19,783 nucleotides of DNA from an uncultured Oscillospiraceae bacterium (GTDB lineage Bacteria > Bacillota > Clostridia > Oscillospirales > Acutalibacteraceae), in NCBI GenBank assembly GCA_905193585.1, contig CAJJPG010000023.1, positions 1 through 19,783 on the forward strand, given 5' to 3'. The notes under the pieces were generated by a model. It was not told the DNA's origin, searched no databases, and worked only from the letters and a program-made list of their open reading frames with translations. Shown piece after piece: positions 1 to 7,200 of this stretch. A program made the position numbers and the translations under genes. Each line of letters starts with the position of its first letter. Within the stretch, counting starts at the first letter, position 1.

Positions 1-31
1 CGCCCCGACAGTGCAAAATACCGTCGGGGCG
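1..31. terminator. Perfect GC-rich hairpin at the left edge, probable terminator of the minus-strand operon
   Basis: Positions 1-9 (CGCCCCGAC) pair perfectly with 23-31 (GTCGGGGCG) around a 13-nt loop. It lies about 70 nt beyond the stop of the small minus-strand ORF, where a terminator for the surface-protein operon is expected. Any U-tract for the minus strand would fall left of the window, so Rho-independent termination cannot be confirmed. Confidence 0.5.
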
Positions 32-44
32 GTGGTTTAAGCCT

Positions 45-70
45 GTACCGCCGCTTTAACGCGGCGGTAC
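45..70. repeat. Perfect 10-bp inverted repeat (hairpin) downstream of the small ORF
   Basis: GTACCGCCGC at 45-54 pairs perfectly with GCGGCGGTAC at 61-70 around the loop TTTAAC. Neither strand has a convincing T-run right after the stem: the plus side reads CTTTAAAAATTT and the minus side AGGCTTAAACC. It may be an accessory terminator stem or a 3'-end stabiliser for the minus-strand transcript. With the hairpin at 1-31 it forms a tandem pair. Confidence 0.5.
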
Positions 71-102
71 TTTAAAAATTTGAAGATTTAAATTTCTTCG
101 GT

Positions 103-213
103 TCAGCCGAGTTCGCCCGCACCATGATCCGGGCTTTCGGGGCTTGCGGTAACAATATCATCTACTGCGAGAGCAACTACTTCAAGCTCTGCCGATTCAA
201 ATGTTTTCTTCAT
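103..213 (-). CDS. Small acidic 36-residue peptide of unknown function
   Basis: This short gene reads from an ATG whose complement is at 211-213 to a TGA at 103-105 and encodes 36 residues. It begins MKKTFESAELEVVALAVDD and continues IVTASPESPDHGAGELG. An AAAGGA lies 12 nt upstream of the chosen ATG. An in-frame ATG four codons earlier abuts the Shine-Dalgarno directly and is less likely. The gene starts 29 nt after the stop of the large secreted protein, so the two are probably co-transcribed. It has no signal peptide or membrane segment and is strongly acidic after a basic MKK start. From memory, short peptides with an MKK start, a 'xVEVVxLxxDDxVTxS'-like core and a Gly/acid-rich tail recur in gut Clostridia and are of unknown function. 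A leader-plus-core (RiPP-like) or signalling role is speculation; no modifying enzyme is in view. Confidence 0.6.
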   Translation of the reverse strand: MKKTFESAELEVVALAVDDIVTASPESPDHGAGELG

Positions 214-242
214 TAATTTATACATTCCTTTCTACCGGCTCG

Positions 243-3200
243 TTATGCTGCGCATATCTGAATTATTGTGTATATTGTCACTGAATTGCCGTTGCCGTCA
301 ACATAAGTAACATAAGCTACAGCATAAATATTCTTTGATGTATAAGCGTTTCTTAATGTCAAAGTATATTTATAAGAACCGTTATTGCTCAGTTTGTCCT
401 TATCGGGAGCTACTGAGTCGCTTCTGTAAACGTCGCCGTCTTCTGCCGCGTTTTCAAGCGTAAGCTTATCTTGTTTGTTGGCGTCCGCCGTGTAAAGTAT
501 ACCCGCAGCGGAAATTTCATTCCCGGAATCAATATTCCAAGCAGCGGTAATTACAATATACTGTTCGTTTGCGCTTACAGTGTTTCTCTCGCTTACAATC
601 AGCGAAACAAGGGGCGCTTTTTCAACGGATTCGTCGCTGTATTTGGCTGTAAGAGCCGTATTGCCCGAAATGTAGAACTTGTATACTTCGTCATAGCTTA
701 CAAGCATATCGCCTACGTACCAGCCCGCAAAATACTTTCCGTCAGGAACGTTGGCTGTTACGGTAACAAGCTCATCATACTTGTATTCGCCTATAAATTT
801 GCCGTCCACCGTTACGGTGTAAAGCTTATCGGAATCAACCTCATATTTGGCGAGTACGGTGCAGGAAGCGGAAACAGTAATCTTACCGTCGGTAACGGTA
901 TACTGATTGCCTTTTTCATTAAACCAGCCTACAAATTTATATCCGGCATGGCTTCTTACTTCGGGAACGTTTATTGTGCCGTCTGCATTTGCTCTGCCCG
1001 AACCGAGAATGTTGTTTCCGAAATCTTTAAATACAACATACGCGGTGCTTACCGTAGTATTGTAGAAGACCGCCTCGATCGTCACGTTATCATTCAGATA
1101 GAAGCTGTAAGTCGGGTTTTCGCTGAGTATACGTCCCTCGCTGTTTATCCAGTAAAGGAACTTGTAATTTACGTCGGGTTTAGCCTCTACAGTGAAATGG
1201 GTTCCGTTTTCGTACAGGCCGTTTTTGAAGCTTTCATACCATGTGTCGCTGAGTCTGTTGTTGATAGTATAGATTACTTTGCCGCTGGTACCTATTGTAA
1301 CCGTGAGTTTCTTTGTTTCAGTAACAGCAGGTTTAGTTGTAACGCCGTAAGTACCGTCGCCGTTATTCTTGGGAATGAATCCGTCAGCACAGCAGTCGGC
1401 AGGAACAGCGCTTGAGAACGTACCGCCAGAAATTGAAACCGTTGATACCGATGTTTCACGAACAAGTACGGCTTGTTTTCCGTCGGCACCGAGTATCTGA
1501 CCGCCGGATATGGCAATGGCAACTACGTTTGTTTGGCTGGCGTCGTTACCGATTTCACGAATGGCAGTTGAATACAGACTCTTAATAACGGCGTCACCTG
1601 AAATGTTAATCTTCACCTGTCCGGCATAACCGACGTAGGAATCAATCAAAATAGCAGAGCCGTCATAGCTTATGCCATTAGTTTGGGAATATTCATCACC
1701 GATAACATCATCGTTGGCAATGCCTCTTACTTCACCGCCGCTTATATTTAAGGTGCCTGACTTAATTCCGATTCCGCAATAGCCTTCAACTAATCCGCCC
1801 GTAATATTAACATTGCAAAGCTGCGGCAAATACATTGCGAGTTTATTCGATAAAACTTTGGCTCCGTCATAAATATAAATGTCGGTAGTGCCCTTATCAG
1901 CGCCGTTGCCCTGAATAGCCGGCATCATTATTGCCTTGATAGTACCGTAAACTTTCAGTATCGGGTTATGATACTCTTCAGAATCCTCAAAGAGTATAGC
2001 CGGGTAGCAATTTTTAACATTCGCATTGGCATATACCGTGGTATCCTTATCAACGGTCACATTTGCATTTCCGTTAATAAGCAATAACGGTCTTTCAATA
2101 GCTGCGCCTTCTATATTTACATTCTGCAATGAAAGCTGACCGTAAACATTCATAGCGCCGTAGTTATCGGCAACATTAATAGTACCGTTTTCAAATGTAA
2201 CGCTTGCAGTATCAGCTATATTGAACATATAACTGCCGGTTTTGCCTGTCAAGGTTTTTCCGTTTAAATCTATTATAAGATTTTTCGCAATAGAAAGTGT
2301 ACTGTTAACCTCTATATCTTCAAGCAGTTTAACAGTTTTTCCCTTTGCGGCTAACCTTATAGCGTCTGCAAGAGTTTCATAATTTTTACTGCCGACCGCG
2401 GCAACGTACTTGCCTTTCTTTACGCCGTATGTGCCGTCGGTATTTTTCGTCGGGATATAGCCGTCTGCACAATATCCGTCTGAAATTTTCTTATTAAATG
2501 TACCGCCGGAAACTTTTGTGCTTCCCGCAGCCGCATTTGTTTCACGTACAGTCCATGCGGTTGAGTGTGTGCACAGATTCTTGAACGTACCGCCCGTAAT
2601 TACCGTAGAGGGTGAAGAACTGCTGCTCTTATCGGTGTGAATAACCTGCGCCTGTCCGTACGGAGCACTCTTATCGCCCTGAATGAATGTACCGCCGCTT
2701 ATCTCAAGCTTTCCGTAGTTGAAGATAACTCCCGTAAAGCCTTTTGAAGTTCCTTTTTCAAGCGTGAATGTACCGCCGCTGATACTAAGCGCGGCTCCGG
2801 GTTCATTCTTAACAACATCCAATCCCCCGGTATATGTACCGCTCTTGATTGTAAGCGTGCCGAAGTTGTCAATCATAGAAGAGCCGGTGTTGCCCGCGGT
2901 TGCGGTTATGCCCTCAAATGTAGCAGTACCGTTATTCTGAATGGTATAATAGCTGTTTGCAGTGCCTGCAATGCTGCCGTTTTTAACGGTTACAACAGCG
3001 CCCTTGGCAATGGTAAGGGCTGCTGTGCTCGCGGCGCCTGTGCCGGTAAGCGTTTTGCCGCCGAGGTCAAGCGTAATGCTCTTGTTAATCAAAACGTCCT
3101 CGGTTGTGTCGGAAAGCAGTGTTACTGTATCGCCGTTATTTGCCGCTGCAATAGCCGCATTGACGGTTTCGTATTTAACGCCGCCGACTTCTGCTACATA

Positions 3201-5864
3201 TGTGATGTCCTTTACGGTGTATGTGCCGTCGGAATTCTTTGATGAAGTTAATCCCGCTGCGCAGTAGTCTCTCGGAATTTCATTCGAGAACGTACCGCCC
3301 GAAACGGAAATAACATTGCTCTTGCCGAATTCGCTTTCGGTTTTGTTCTCCCAGGTATAAGCCTTAAGAGCTTCGCCTTTGGCAGATTTAAAGGTGCCGC
3401 CGGTAATTGTAACATTAGCGAGACCTTTATAACCGGGACGGTTTACAACGGAAACCGCCGCGCCGTCCTGAATTGCACCGTCGTTTTCGGTCTTTTCAAC
3501 CGGGTCGCCGGTTACATTAATTGTGCTGCCATTGCTTATATTCAGGCTGCCCGAGCATACCTGAACGCCCATAGTCTTTGCAGTAATCTTGCTGTTTTCG
3601 ATATTGAGCGCACCGCTGCTCGGGAAATAAATTCCGAAGCCGTTCGGTACATTAAGAGTACTGTTCTTTAATGTAACGGTATCGTTTGTGTTGTTACCGT
3701 TGGTTTCAATTCCGCTGTTACCGTTAGAGATCATTTCAACGTTCTCAAATATCAGTGTGGAGTTGTCATACGTTATAGTACCGCCCATTGCTGACGGAAT
3801 AAGTCCGACCAAAGTATTACTGATGACTTTACCGTTCTTAACCGTAAGCGTTGCATTAGGGTGGTTAATCTCAAATGCCGCGCTGTTGACACCGGTTCCG
3901 GTATAAGTCCATGTGTGACCGTTAAGATCAACCGTGCGTTTTATACTGCCGGAGTTGAATGTCCCGGCTTTCTCGTAGTCACGCAGCAGAACAATATCTT
4001 TACCACCGCTGTCAGTCTGAGCCTTGAAAGCCTCATCCATGGTGTAATACTGTGTGTCGCCTACTTTTGCAAGGTAAGCTTTTGCAACGCTGTACTTGCC
4101 GCTTTCCTCAGTTATTGAAGAGCTTTCAACCACATAGCGGGTAGGATTTTTATCGAATGTACCGCCGGTAACTTTGATTGTAGCCTTAGTATTATCCGTA
4201 ATAGGATTAAGTCCGTTATTATAGGTGTAGATACCAAGTGTGCCGGTAATCTCGCCGCCCGTAATGAAGATACGCGCCTGTTTATCGGCAGCGTCTCCAT
4301 AGTTAACAGAGGCAACATTGCCGTTAACCTTACCGCCGCTTATTTCGAGATTACTGAACGCAGCGCCTGTGCTGTAAACCCAAGAAGATACGGTACCGTT
4401 TACGGTGCCGCCCTTGACAGTTGCTCTGAGCCAGTTTTCAATCGCATAGCTGTTGGCAGAGTTGATTGTGCCGCCGTTCAGGAAGAGATCACCGCGGTCA
4501 ACCTTGATAACAACAAAGTTATTCTGAGTGAAAGTACCGCCCTTAATGTTCAGTCCGGGATATTTATCAACGCTGTCATCACCTATGCGGACAAGTGACG
4601 CTCCTTTTCCTTCCGAATTGCCGCTGTTATTCTTAACATTGCCGCCTTCAAAGGTTAACCAACCGGCTCCCTGAACATCAATAACGTAGTGTGAAGAAAC
4701 ACCGGAGTTTTCTGCAGTGTCCTCACGCATAATGGTACCGGTTTGGGCTGTGCTGGAATCTTTAACTGTGACCCTTGCCGTAACGGTAAGCGCCGGTTTG
4801 CCCTTAACGGTTCCGCCGTTCAGCGTGTAGCCGTTAAGATCAAGTGTAAGCTGCTTTGCTATTGTTACGTTTTCTTTCGTGTCAGACACGAGCGTAACAG
4901 TTTGTCTCCTGCCTGCCGCGTCAATTGCAGCCTGTAGGGTTTCGTATTTAACGCCGTTTAGCTCGGCTACATATTTGCCGGATTTTACGCCGTAAGTGCC
5001 ATCAGCGTTCTTTGTGGGAATAAATCCGTCAGCGCAGTAATCAGGATTTACTTCATAAGTAAATGTACCGCCTGAAATAGCAATATTTGCAGGCACATTG
5101 CCCGAAATACTAAATTTACCGTTGAATGTACCGTTTTTAATATTAAGCTGACGGCTCTGACCCTCGCCTATTACGCCGCTGATTTCAATGTTACCGTTAA
5201 TTACGCTATTACCTTCAACAGTGACAGATACCGAAGGATAGCTACTATAACGGCAAACATCAAACGCAAAGGGATACATGCTTATTCCATCTGCATTGCC
5301 TGTTTTTATTATTGAATCCTTAATAACAGTATTACCGTTATTGTTTGAAATGGTGTATACAGTCTGTTTTCCGCCTGATACAGTCATATTATCCAATGTA
5401 AGGCTGCTGTAATTCTGAATCATAATAGCCGGAGCGCCCGACCATTCGGTTATATCATCACCCGCAACAGACGCGTCGCCGTAAATAAAACCGTTTTTCA
5501 TGGTTATTGTATTGCCCGCAAGTAGTTGGAAACCGTTGCTTGCCGTGCCTGTGCTGCCAACAAGCTTTCCGCCTACTGTATATGAATGTTTGGCAAAATC
5601 AATAGTAATTCCGGTTGGATATTTATTTTTGTCTACCCTAATGCCGTCACCGCTGCAATCTGCAAGCAGAGTTACGGTATCACCATCTTTTGCTGCTGTT
5701 ATGGCAGCTTCAAGGGTATCGTACTCTGTAACGCCTATTTTGGCAACAGTTACAGTCTCACCCTCAGCAACTGTAGCAAATGCTACACTCGGGATAAGAC
5801 TTAAGCACATTAGGACAGACAACAGCAAACTTAACAGCTTTTTGCCTATAAATGACTTATTCAT
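243..5864 (-). CDS. Giant secreted repeat protein: five beta-helix-like modules plus InlB-type repeats
   Basis: The protein has about 1873 residues. The N-terminus is a classical Sec signal peptide (MNKSFIGKKLL, a hydrophobic core, then VAFA before TVAEGE). Five modules follow, at roughly residues 44-300, 301-600, 601-892, 893-1155 and 1156-1512, counted from an upstream ATG at 5876. Each opens with a Y-V-A-x-V-G-x-x-x-Y-E-T-L-x-x-A-I-like motif and 'TVTLLxD', runs through many ISGGTF / LDLNGKTL turns typical of right-handed beta-helix (pectate-lyase-like) folds, and mostly ends with YCADGFIPTKNADGTYGV-like text. Three InlB/Flg_new-like repeats follow (about 1522-1606, 1610-1680, 1685-1747; 'YKFVGWFNEKG'), then a unique 120-residue beta-rich end. 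No LPXTG, SLH or dockerin motif is visible, so it is probably shed or held non-covalently. I chose the ATG at 5864 because AAAGGA lies 11 nt upstream; the ATG at 5876 abuts it. Adhesion or glycan binding is inferred; no catalytic site is evident. Confidence 0.88.
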   Translation of the reverse strand: MNKSFIGKKLLSLLLSVLMCLSLIPSVAFATVAEGETVTVAKIGVTEYDTLEAAITAAKDGDTVTLLADCSGDGIRVDKNKYPTGITIDFAKHSYTVGGKLVGSTGTASNGFQLLAGNTITMKNGFIYGDASVAGDDITEWSGAPAIMIQNYSSLTLDNMTVSGGKQTVYTISNNNGNTVIKDSIIKTGNADGISMYPFAFDVCRYSSYPSVSVTVEGNSVINGNIEISGVIGEGQSRQLNIKNGTFNGKFSISGNVPANIAISGGTFTYEVNPDYCADGFIPTKNADGTYGVKSGKYVAELNGVKYETLQAAIDAAGRRQTVTLVSDTKENVTIAKQLTLDLNGYTLNGGTVKGKPALTVTARVTVKDSSTAQTGTIMREDTAENSGVSSHYVIDVQGAGWLTFEGGNVKNNSGNSEGKGASLVRIGDDSVDKYPGLNIKGGTFTQNNFVVIKVDRGDLFLNGGTINSANSYAIENWLRATVKGGTVNGTVSSWVYSTGAAFSNLEISGGKVNGNVASVNYGDAADKQARIFITGGEITGTLGIYTYNNGLNPITDNTKATIKVTGGTFDKNPTRYVVESSSITEESGKYSVAKAYLAKVGDTQYYTMDEAFKAQTDSGGKDIVLLRDYEKAGTFNSGSIKRTVDLNGHTWTYTGTGVNSAAFEINHPNATLTVKNGKVISNTLVGLIPSAMGGTITYDNSTLIFENVEMISNGNSGIETNGNNTNDTVTLKNSTLNVPNGFGIYFPSSGALNIENSKITAKTMGVQVCSGSLNISNGSTINVTGDPVEKTENDGAIQDGAAVSVVNRPGYKGLANVTITGGTFKSAKGEALKAYTWENKTESEFGKSNVISVSGGTFSNEIPRDYCAAGLTSSKNSDGTYTVKDITYVAEVGGVKYETVNAAIAAANNGDTVTLLSDTTEDVLINKSITLDLGGKTLTGTGAASTAALTIAKGAVVTVKNGSIAGTANSYYTIQNNGTATFEGITATAGNTGSSMIDNFGTLTIKSGTYTGGLDVVKNEPGAALSISGGTFTLEKGTSKGFTGVIFNYGKLEISGGTFIQGDKSAPYGQAQVIHTDKSSSSSPSTVITGGTFKNLCTHSTAWTVRETNAAAGSTKVSGGTFNKKISDGYCADGYIPTKNTDGTYGVKKGKYVAAVGSKNYETLADAIRLAAKGKTVKLLEDIEVNSTLSIAKNLIIDLNGKTLTGKTGSYMFNIADTASVTFENGTINVADNYGAMNVYGQLSLQNVNIEGAAIERPLLLINGNANVTVDKDTTVYANANVKNCYPAILFEDSEEYHNPILKVYGTIKAIMMPAIQGNGADKGTTDIYIYDGAKVLSNKLAMYLPQLCNVNITGGLVEGYCGIGIKSGTLNISGGEVRGIANDDVIGDEYSQTNGISYDGSAILIDSYVGYAGQVKINISGDAVIKSLYSTAIREIGNDASQTNVVAIAISGGQILGADGKQAVLVRETSVSTVSISGGTFSSAVPADCCADGFIPKNNGDGTYGVTTKPAVTETKKLTVTIGTSGKVIYTINNRLSDTWYESFKNGLYENGTHFTVEAKPDVNYKFLYWINSEGRILSENPTYSFYLNDNVTIEAVFYNTTVSTAYVVFKDFGNNILGSGRANADGTINVPEVRSHAGYKFVGWFNEKGNQYTVTDGKITVSASCTVLAKYEVDSDKLYTVTVDGKFIGEYKYDELVTVTANVPDGKYFAGWYVGDMLVSYDEVYKFYISGNTALTAKYSDESVEKAPLVSLIVSERNTVSANEQYIVITAAWNIDSGNEISAAGILYTADANKQDKLTLENAAEDGDVYRSDSVAPDKDKLSNNGSYKYTLTLRNAYTSKNIYAVAYVTYVDGNGNSVTIYTIIQICAA
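1341..5747 (-). repeat. Five tandem approximately 260-360-residue modules in the secreted protein
   Basis: Approximate modules on the minus strand are 5747-4977, 4976-4077, 4076-3201, 3200-2412 and 2411-1341. They are recognised from the recurring opening motif (Y-x-A-x-x-G-x-x-x-Y-x-T-x-x-x-A) and the closing GGTF...YCADG...DGTYGV block. The third module (opening YLAKVGDTQYYT) is the most diverged. The second closes without the YCADG text (RYVVESSSITEESGKYSV instead). The divergence suggests old duplications rather than recent expansion. Confidence 0.7.
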
Positions 5865-5890
5865 TGTTTGTATCATCCTTTCATAATATT

Positions 5891-5910
5891 TTTGGGGCTT
5901 TTGCCCCGAA
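5891..5910 (-). promoter_or_regulatory. Leader hairpin upstream of the secreted-protein ribosome binding site
   Basis: In the minus-strand transcript GGGGC and GCCCC pair around an AAAA loop, and three further pairs (one G-U) give about 8 bp. It ends 9 nt before the AAAGGA element used by the gene. Such a stem could affect ribosome access or mRNA stability. There is no U-run, so it is not a terminator. Confidence 0.45.
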
Positions 5911-5943
5911 TGAAAACTAATCTTTCAATTACTCCTCCCTTTT

Positions 5944-5967
5944 AAATCCGACAGAATATGCGGATTT
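5944..5967 (-). promoter_or_regulatory. Second stem-loop in the secreted-protein 5' leader
   Basis: AAATCCG at 5944-5950 pairs with CGGATTT at 5961-5967 around a 10-nt loop, inside the roughly 200-nt leader between the predicted start site (about 6075) and the start codon. A GGGAGGAG sequence lies just after it in the transcript (complement at about 5932-5939) but heads no credible ORF. No known riboswitch class could be matched by eye. Confidence 0.3.
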
Positions 5968-6081
5968 CAGTTGAAAAACGCATATCGGTTTTTATTATCC
6001 GGATCAGGCTTTTTGATTATTGAAGCAGGCTTGCGGTGGCTTTTCACTCAAAACGGCACAACTGTTTCCTTAATCAAGAAT

Positions 6082-6110
6082 ATTATAGCATTTATGTTTT
6101 CAAAATTCAA
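6082..6110 (-). promoter_or_regulatory. Sigma-A promoter of the secreted-protein operon
   Basis: On the minus strand, TTGAAT (complement at 6105-6110) and TATAAT (complement at 6082-6087) are separated by exactly 17 bp. The predicted start near 6075 gives a leader of about 200 nt. Confidence 0.75.
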
Positions 6111-6162
6111 TATTTAAACAGTATTTTTTGGTAGAAAATCCCGTAATTTTTTTGCGTATATT

Positions 6163-6171
6163 TGTTATAAT
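6163..6171 (+). promoter_or_regulatory. Possible extended -10 promoter, rightward, overlapping a palindrome
   Basis: TGTTATAAT at 6163-6171 matches the TGnTATAAT extended -10 form, but no -35 is seen at the right spacing. The 11-mer TTTGTTATAAT (6161-6171) recurs exactly at 6439-6449 in the tetR promoter. A start near 6178 would lie inside the adjacent palindrome. No ORF follows closely, so activity is uncertain. Confidence 0.35.
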
Positions 6172-6186
6172 TGGTATGCATACCAA
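6171..6186. promoter_or_regulatory. Perfect 16-bp palindrome TTGGTATGCATACCAA, candidate operator
   Basis: The sequence equals its own reverse complement over 16 bp. Its GGTAT...ATACC arms resemble sites bound by dimeric HTH repressors such as the GntR family; this is an inference from form only. It overlaps the predicted start of the extended -10 promoter and lies about 60 bp upstream of the minus-strand promoter's -35 element. The regulator is unknown; the TetR protein encoded 300 bp away is one candidate. Confidence 0.45.
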
Positions 6187-6188
6187 AA

Positions 6189-6277
6189 TTAGATATTAGA
6201 TGTTAGATGTTAGATATTAGATGTTAGAAAATACCACACAAGTCAGACTTTAGATGTTAGACGGTAGGTGTTAGATA
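6189..6277. repeat. Tandem heptamer array, unit TTAGATG/TTAGATA
   Basis: Six contiguous heptamers run from 6189 to 6230: TTAGATA, TTAGATG, TTAGATG, TTAGATA, TTAGATG and TTAGAAA. After a 19-bp interruption, four more (TTAGATG, TTAGACG, GTAGGTG, TTAGATA) fill 6250-6277. The array begins 2 bp after the palindrome. Its copy number could change by replication slippage. Confidence 0.85.
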
Positions 6278-6284
6278 AATACCC

Positions 6285-6398
6285 CTCAGTCACTAACGTG
6301 ACAGCCGCTGACGGCGGCGGTCCCCTCTGTTTCGGCAAAGCCGAAAAGAAGGGAGCCAAAATCCGCTCCTCTGTTTGCTAACGCAAAAGAAGGGAACC
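6285..6398. repeat. Composite palindromic intergenic repeat with two related hairpin units
   Basis: The stretch opens with CCTCAGTCAC and small stems (CAC-TAA-CGTG-like, GCCGC-TGA-CGGCGGC). Two related units follow. Unit 1 (about 6319-6356) carries TTTCGGC-AAA-GCCGAAA; unit 2 (about 6363-6398) carries TTTGC-TAAC-GCAAA. In both, the stem sits between CCTCTG and AAAAGAAGGGA. From memory, CCTCAGTCA...-type palindromic elements are widely dispersed between genes in clostridial genomes. No ORF lies inside. Confidence 0.55.
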
Positions 6399-6420
6399 TA
6401 TGGGCGGCACAAAAAATCCC

Positions 6421-6449
6421 TTGCGAAACATGTAAAAATTTGTTATAAT
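6421..6449 (+). promoter_or_regulatory. Sigma-A promoter of the tetR-araC genes
   Basis: TTGCGA at 6421-6426 and TATAAT at 6444-6449 are separated by 17 bp, and the -10 is also of extended form (TGTTATAAT). The predicted start is about 6456, 36 nt before the TetR start codon. Confidence 0.7.
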
Positions 6450-6491
6450 CAATACGGATGACAATTATATAAGGAAACAGGATGCGATAAT

Positions 6492-7175
6492 GTGGCGTTA
6501 AGAAAAGGAAGTATTGAAACTAAAAAAAGAATACTCTCTGTTTGCGTGCGTTTGTTTTTGGAGCAGGGGTATAATCAAACGCCAATAAGTCAGATAATTA
6601 AAGAGGCGGGCGTATCGGCAAGCACGTTTCAAAACATTTTTCGCACAAAAGACGGCGTATTGATAGAGCTGATTGAATTTATGTTCAGCGGGCAGTTCAG
6701 CGCGGCGCGCAGCATTGCGGGAAATACGCTGCCGACGGTGTATACATACGCCGCGGAAACGGCGCTGCAACTGGTTTTGACCGAGCTTAACGAAAATTTG
6801 CGCGATGTTTATTTAGAGGCTTATACCGTGCAGGCAACGGCGGAATATATTCATCAGCAAACGGCGATGGAGCTGTATAAAATTTTCGGCTGTCATTTTC
6901 CGGGATACAGCGAGAGCGATTTTTACGAAATGGAAATAGGCACGGCGGGCATTATGCGCGGATATATGGCTGAAAAGTGCAATATTCATTTTCCGCTTGA
7001 AAAAAAGCTTGAACGCTTTCTTTCGCTTACGCTTTTGGTTTACAGAGTGCCCGAAGAAGAGCAGCGGGAAATTATTGCTTATATAAAGAAAATAGATATT
7101 CGCAAAGTGGCGAACGAGGTTATGCAAAAGCTTTTCGCCGCGCTTGAAATGCACTTTGACTTTACGTTGAGCTGA
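6492..7175 (+). CDS. TetR/AcrR family transcriptional regulator
   Basis: This is a 227-residue protein with a TetR-type N-terminal DNA-binding domain: an opening helix (ETKKRILSVCVRLFLEQGY) and a helix-turn-helix at about residues 30-51 (SQIIKEAGVSASTFQNIF). The remaining helical C-terminal part would hold the ligand pocket and dimer interface and is not recognisably related to a known effector class. The start is a GTG at 6492. Both ATGs just upstream (6482 and 6490) are out of frame and meet stops within a few codons; AGGA lies 9 nt before the GTG. It is the first gene after the promoter at 6421 and is followed 25 nt later by an AraC regulator, so the two probably form one transcript. TetR proteins usually repress neighbouring genes and themselves. 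The inducer and target are unknown; the downstream sugar-oxidation genes or the divergent surface protein are candidates. Confidence 0.85.
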   Translation: MALRKGSIETKKRILSVCVRLFLEQGYNQTPISQIIKEAGVSASTFQNIFRTKDGVLIELIEFMFSGQFSAARSIAGNTLPTVYTYAAETALQLVLTELNENLRDVYLEAYTVQATAEYIHQQTAMELYKIFGCHFPGYSESDFYEMEIGTAGIMRGYMAEKCNIHFPLEKKLERFLSLTLLVYRVPEEEQREIIAYIKKIDIRKVANEVMQKLFAALEMHFDFTLS

Positions 7176-7200
7176 AATTTTCCGAAAGAAGGGTGGAAAT

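Noticed and set aside
471..1415. Open frame of 314 codons on the plus strand antisense to the secreted protein
   Set aside because: It runs wholly opposite a protein with a clear signal peptide, repeats, promoter and ribosome site. The translation has no recognisable domain and no Shine-Dalgarno.
5780..5864. Lipoprotein signal (VLMC) in the secreted protein
   Set aside because: The residue before Cys is Met rather than Gly, Ala or Ser, and a good signal-peptidase I site (VAFA) follows.
5864..5876. Start of the secreted protein at the ATG at 5876
   Set aside because: The AAAGGA ribosome site touches this ATG, leaving no spacing. The ATG at 5864 is 11 nt away and begins a standard signal peptide.
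5500..5886. Plus-strand frame of 128 codons rich in Val/Ser/Pro, opposite the signal-peptide end of the secreted protein
   Set aside because: The composition is that expected from the complement of Thr/Gly/Asn-rich repeats, and similar shadow frames occur at 2719, 2962 and 3688. No promoter or ribosome site supports it.
5900..5939. Leader peptide behind the GGGAGGAG sequence
   Set aside because: The TTG five bases downstream gives only three codons before a stop, and the alternative frame has no proper start codon until close to its end.
5930..6075. Cyclic-di-GMP or cobalamin riboswitch in the secreted-protein leader
   Set aside because: Fragments such as GCCACCGCAAGCC loosely recall riboswitch text, but the conserved core and pairing of neither class could be assembled by eye.
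6189..6277. CRISPR array
   Set aside because: The repeats are 7-bp units in direct contact, without spacers of 30 bp or more, and no cas genes are nearby.
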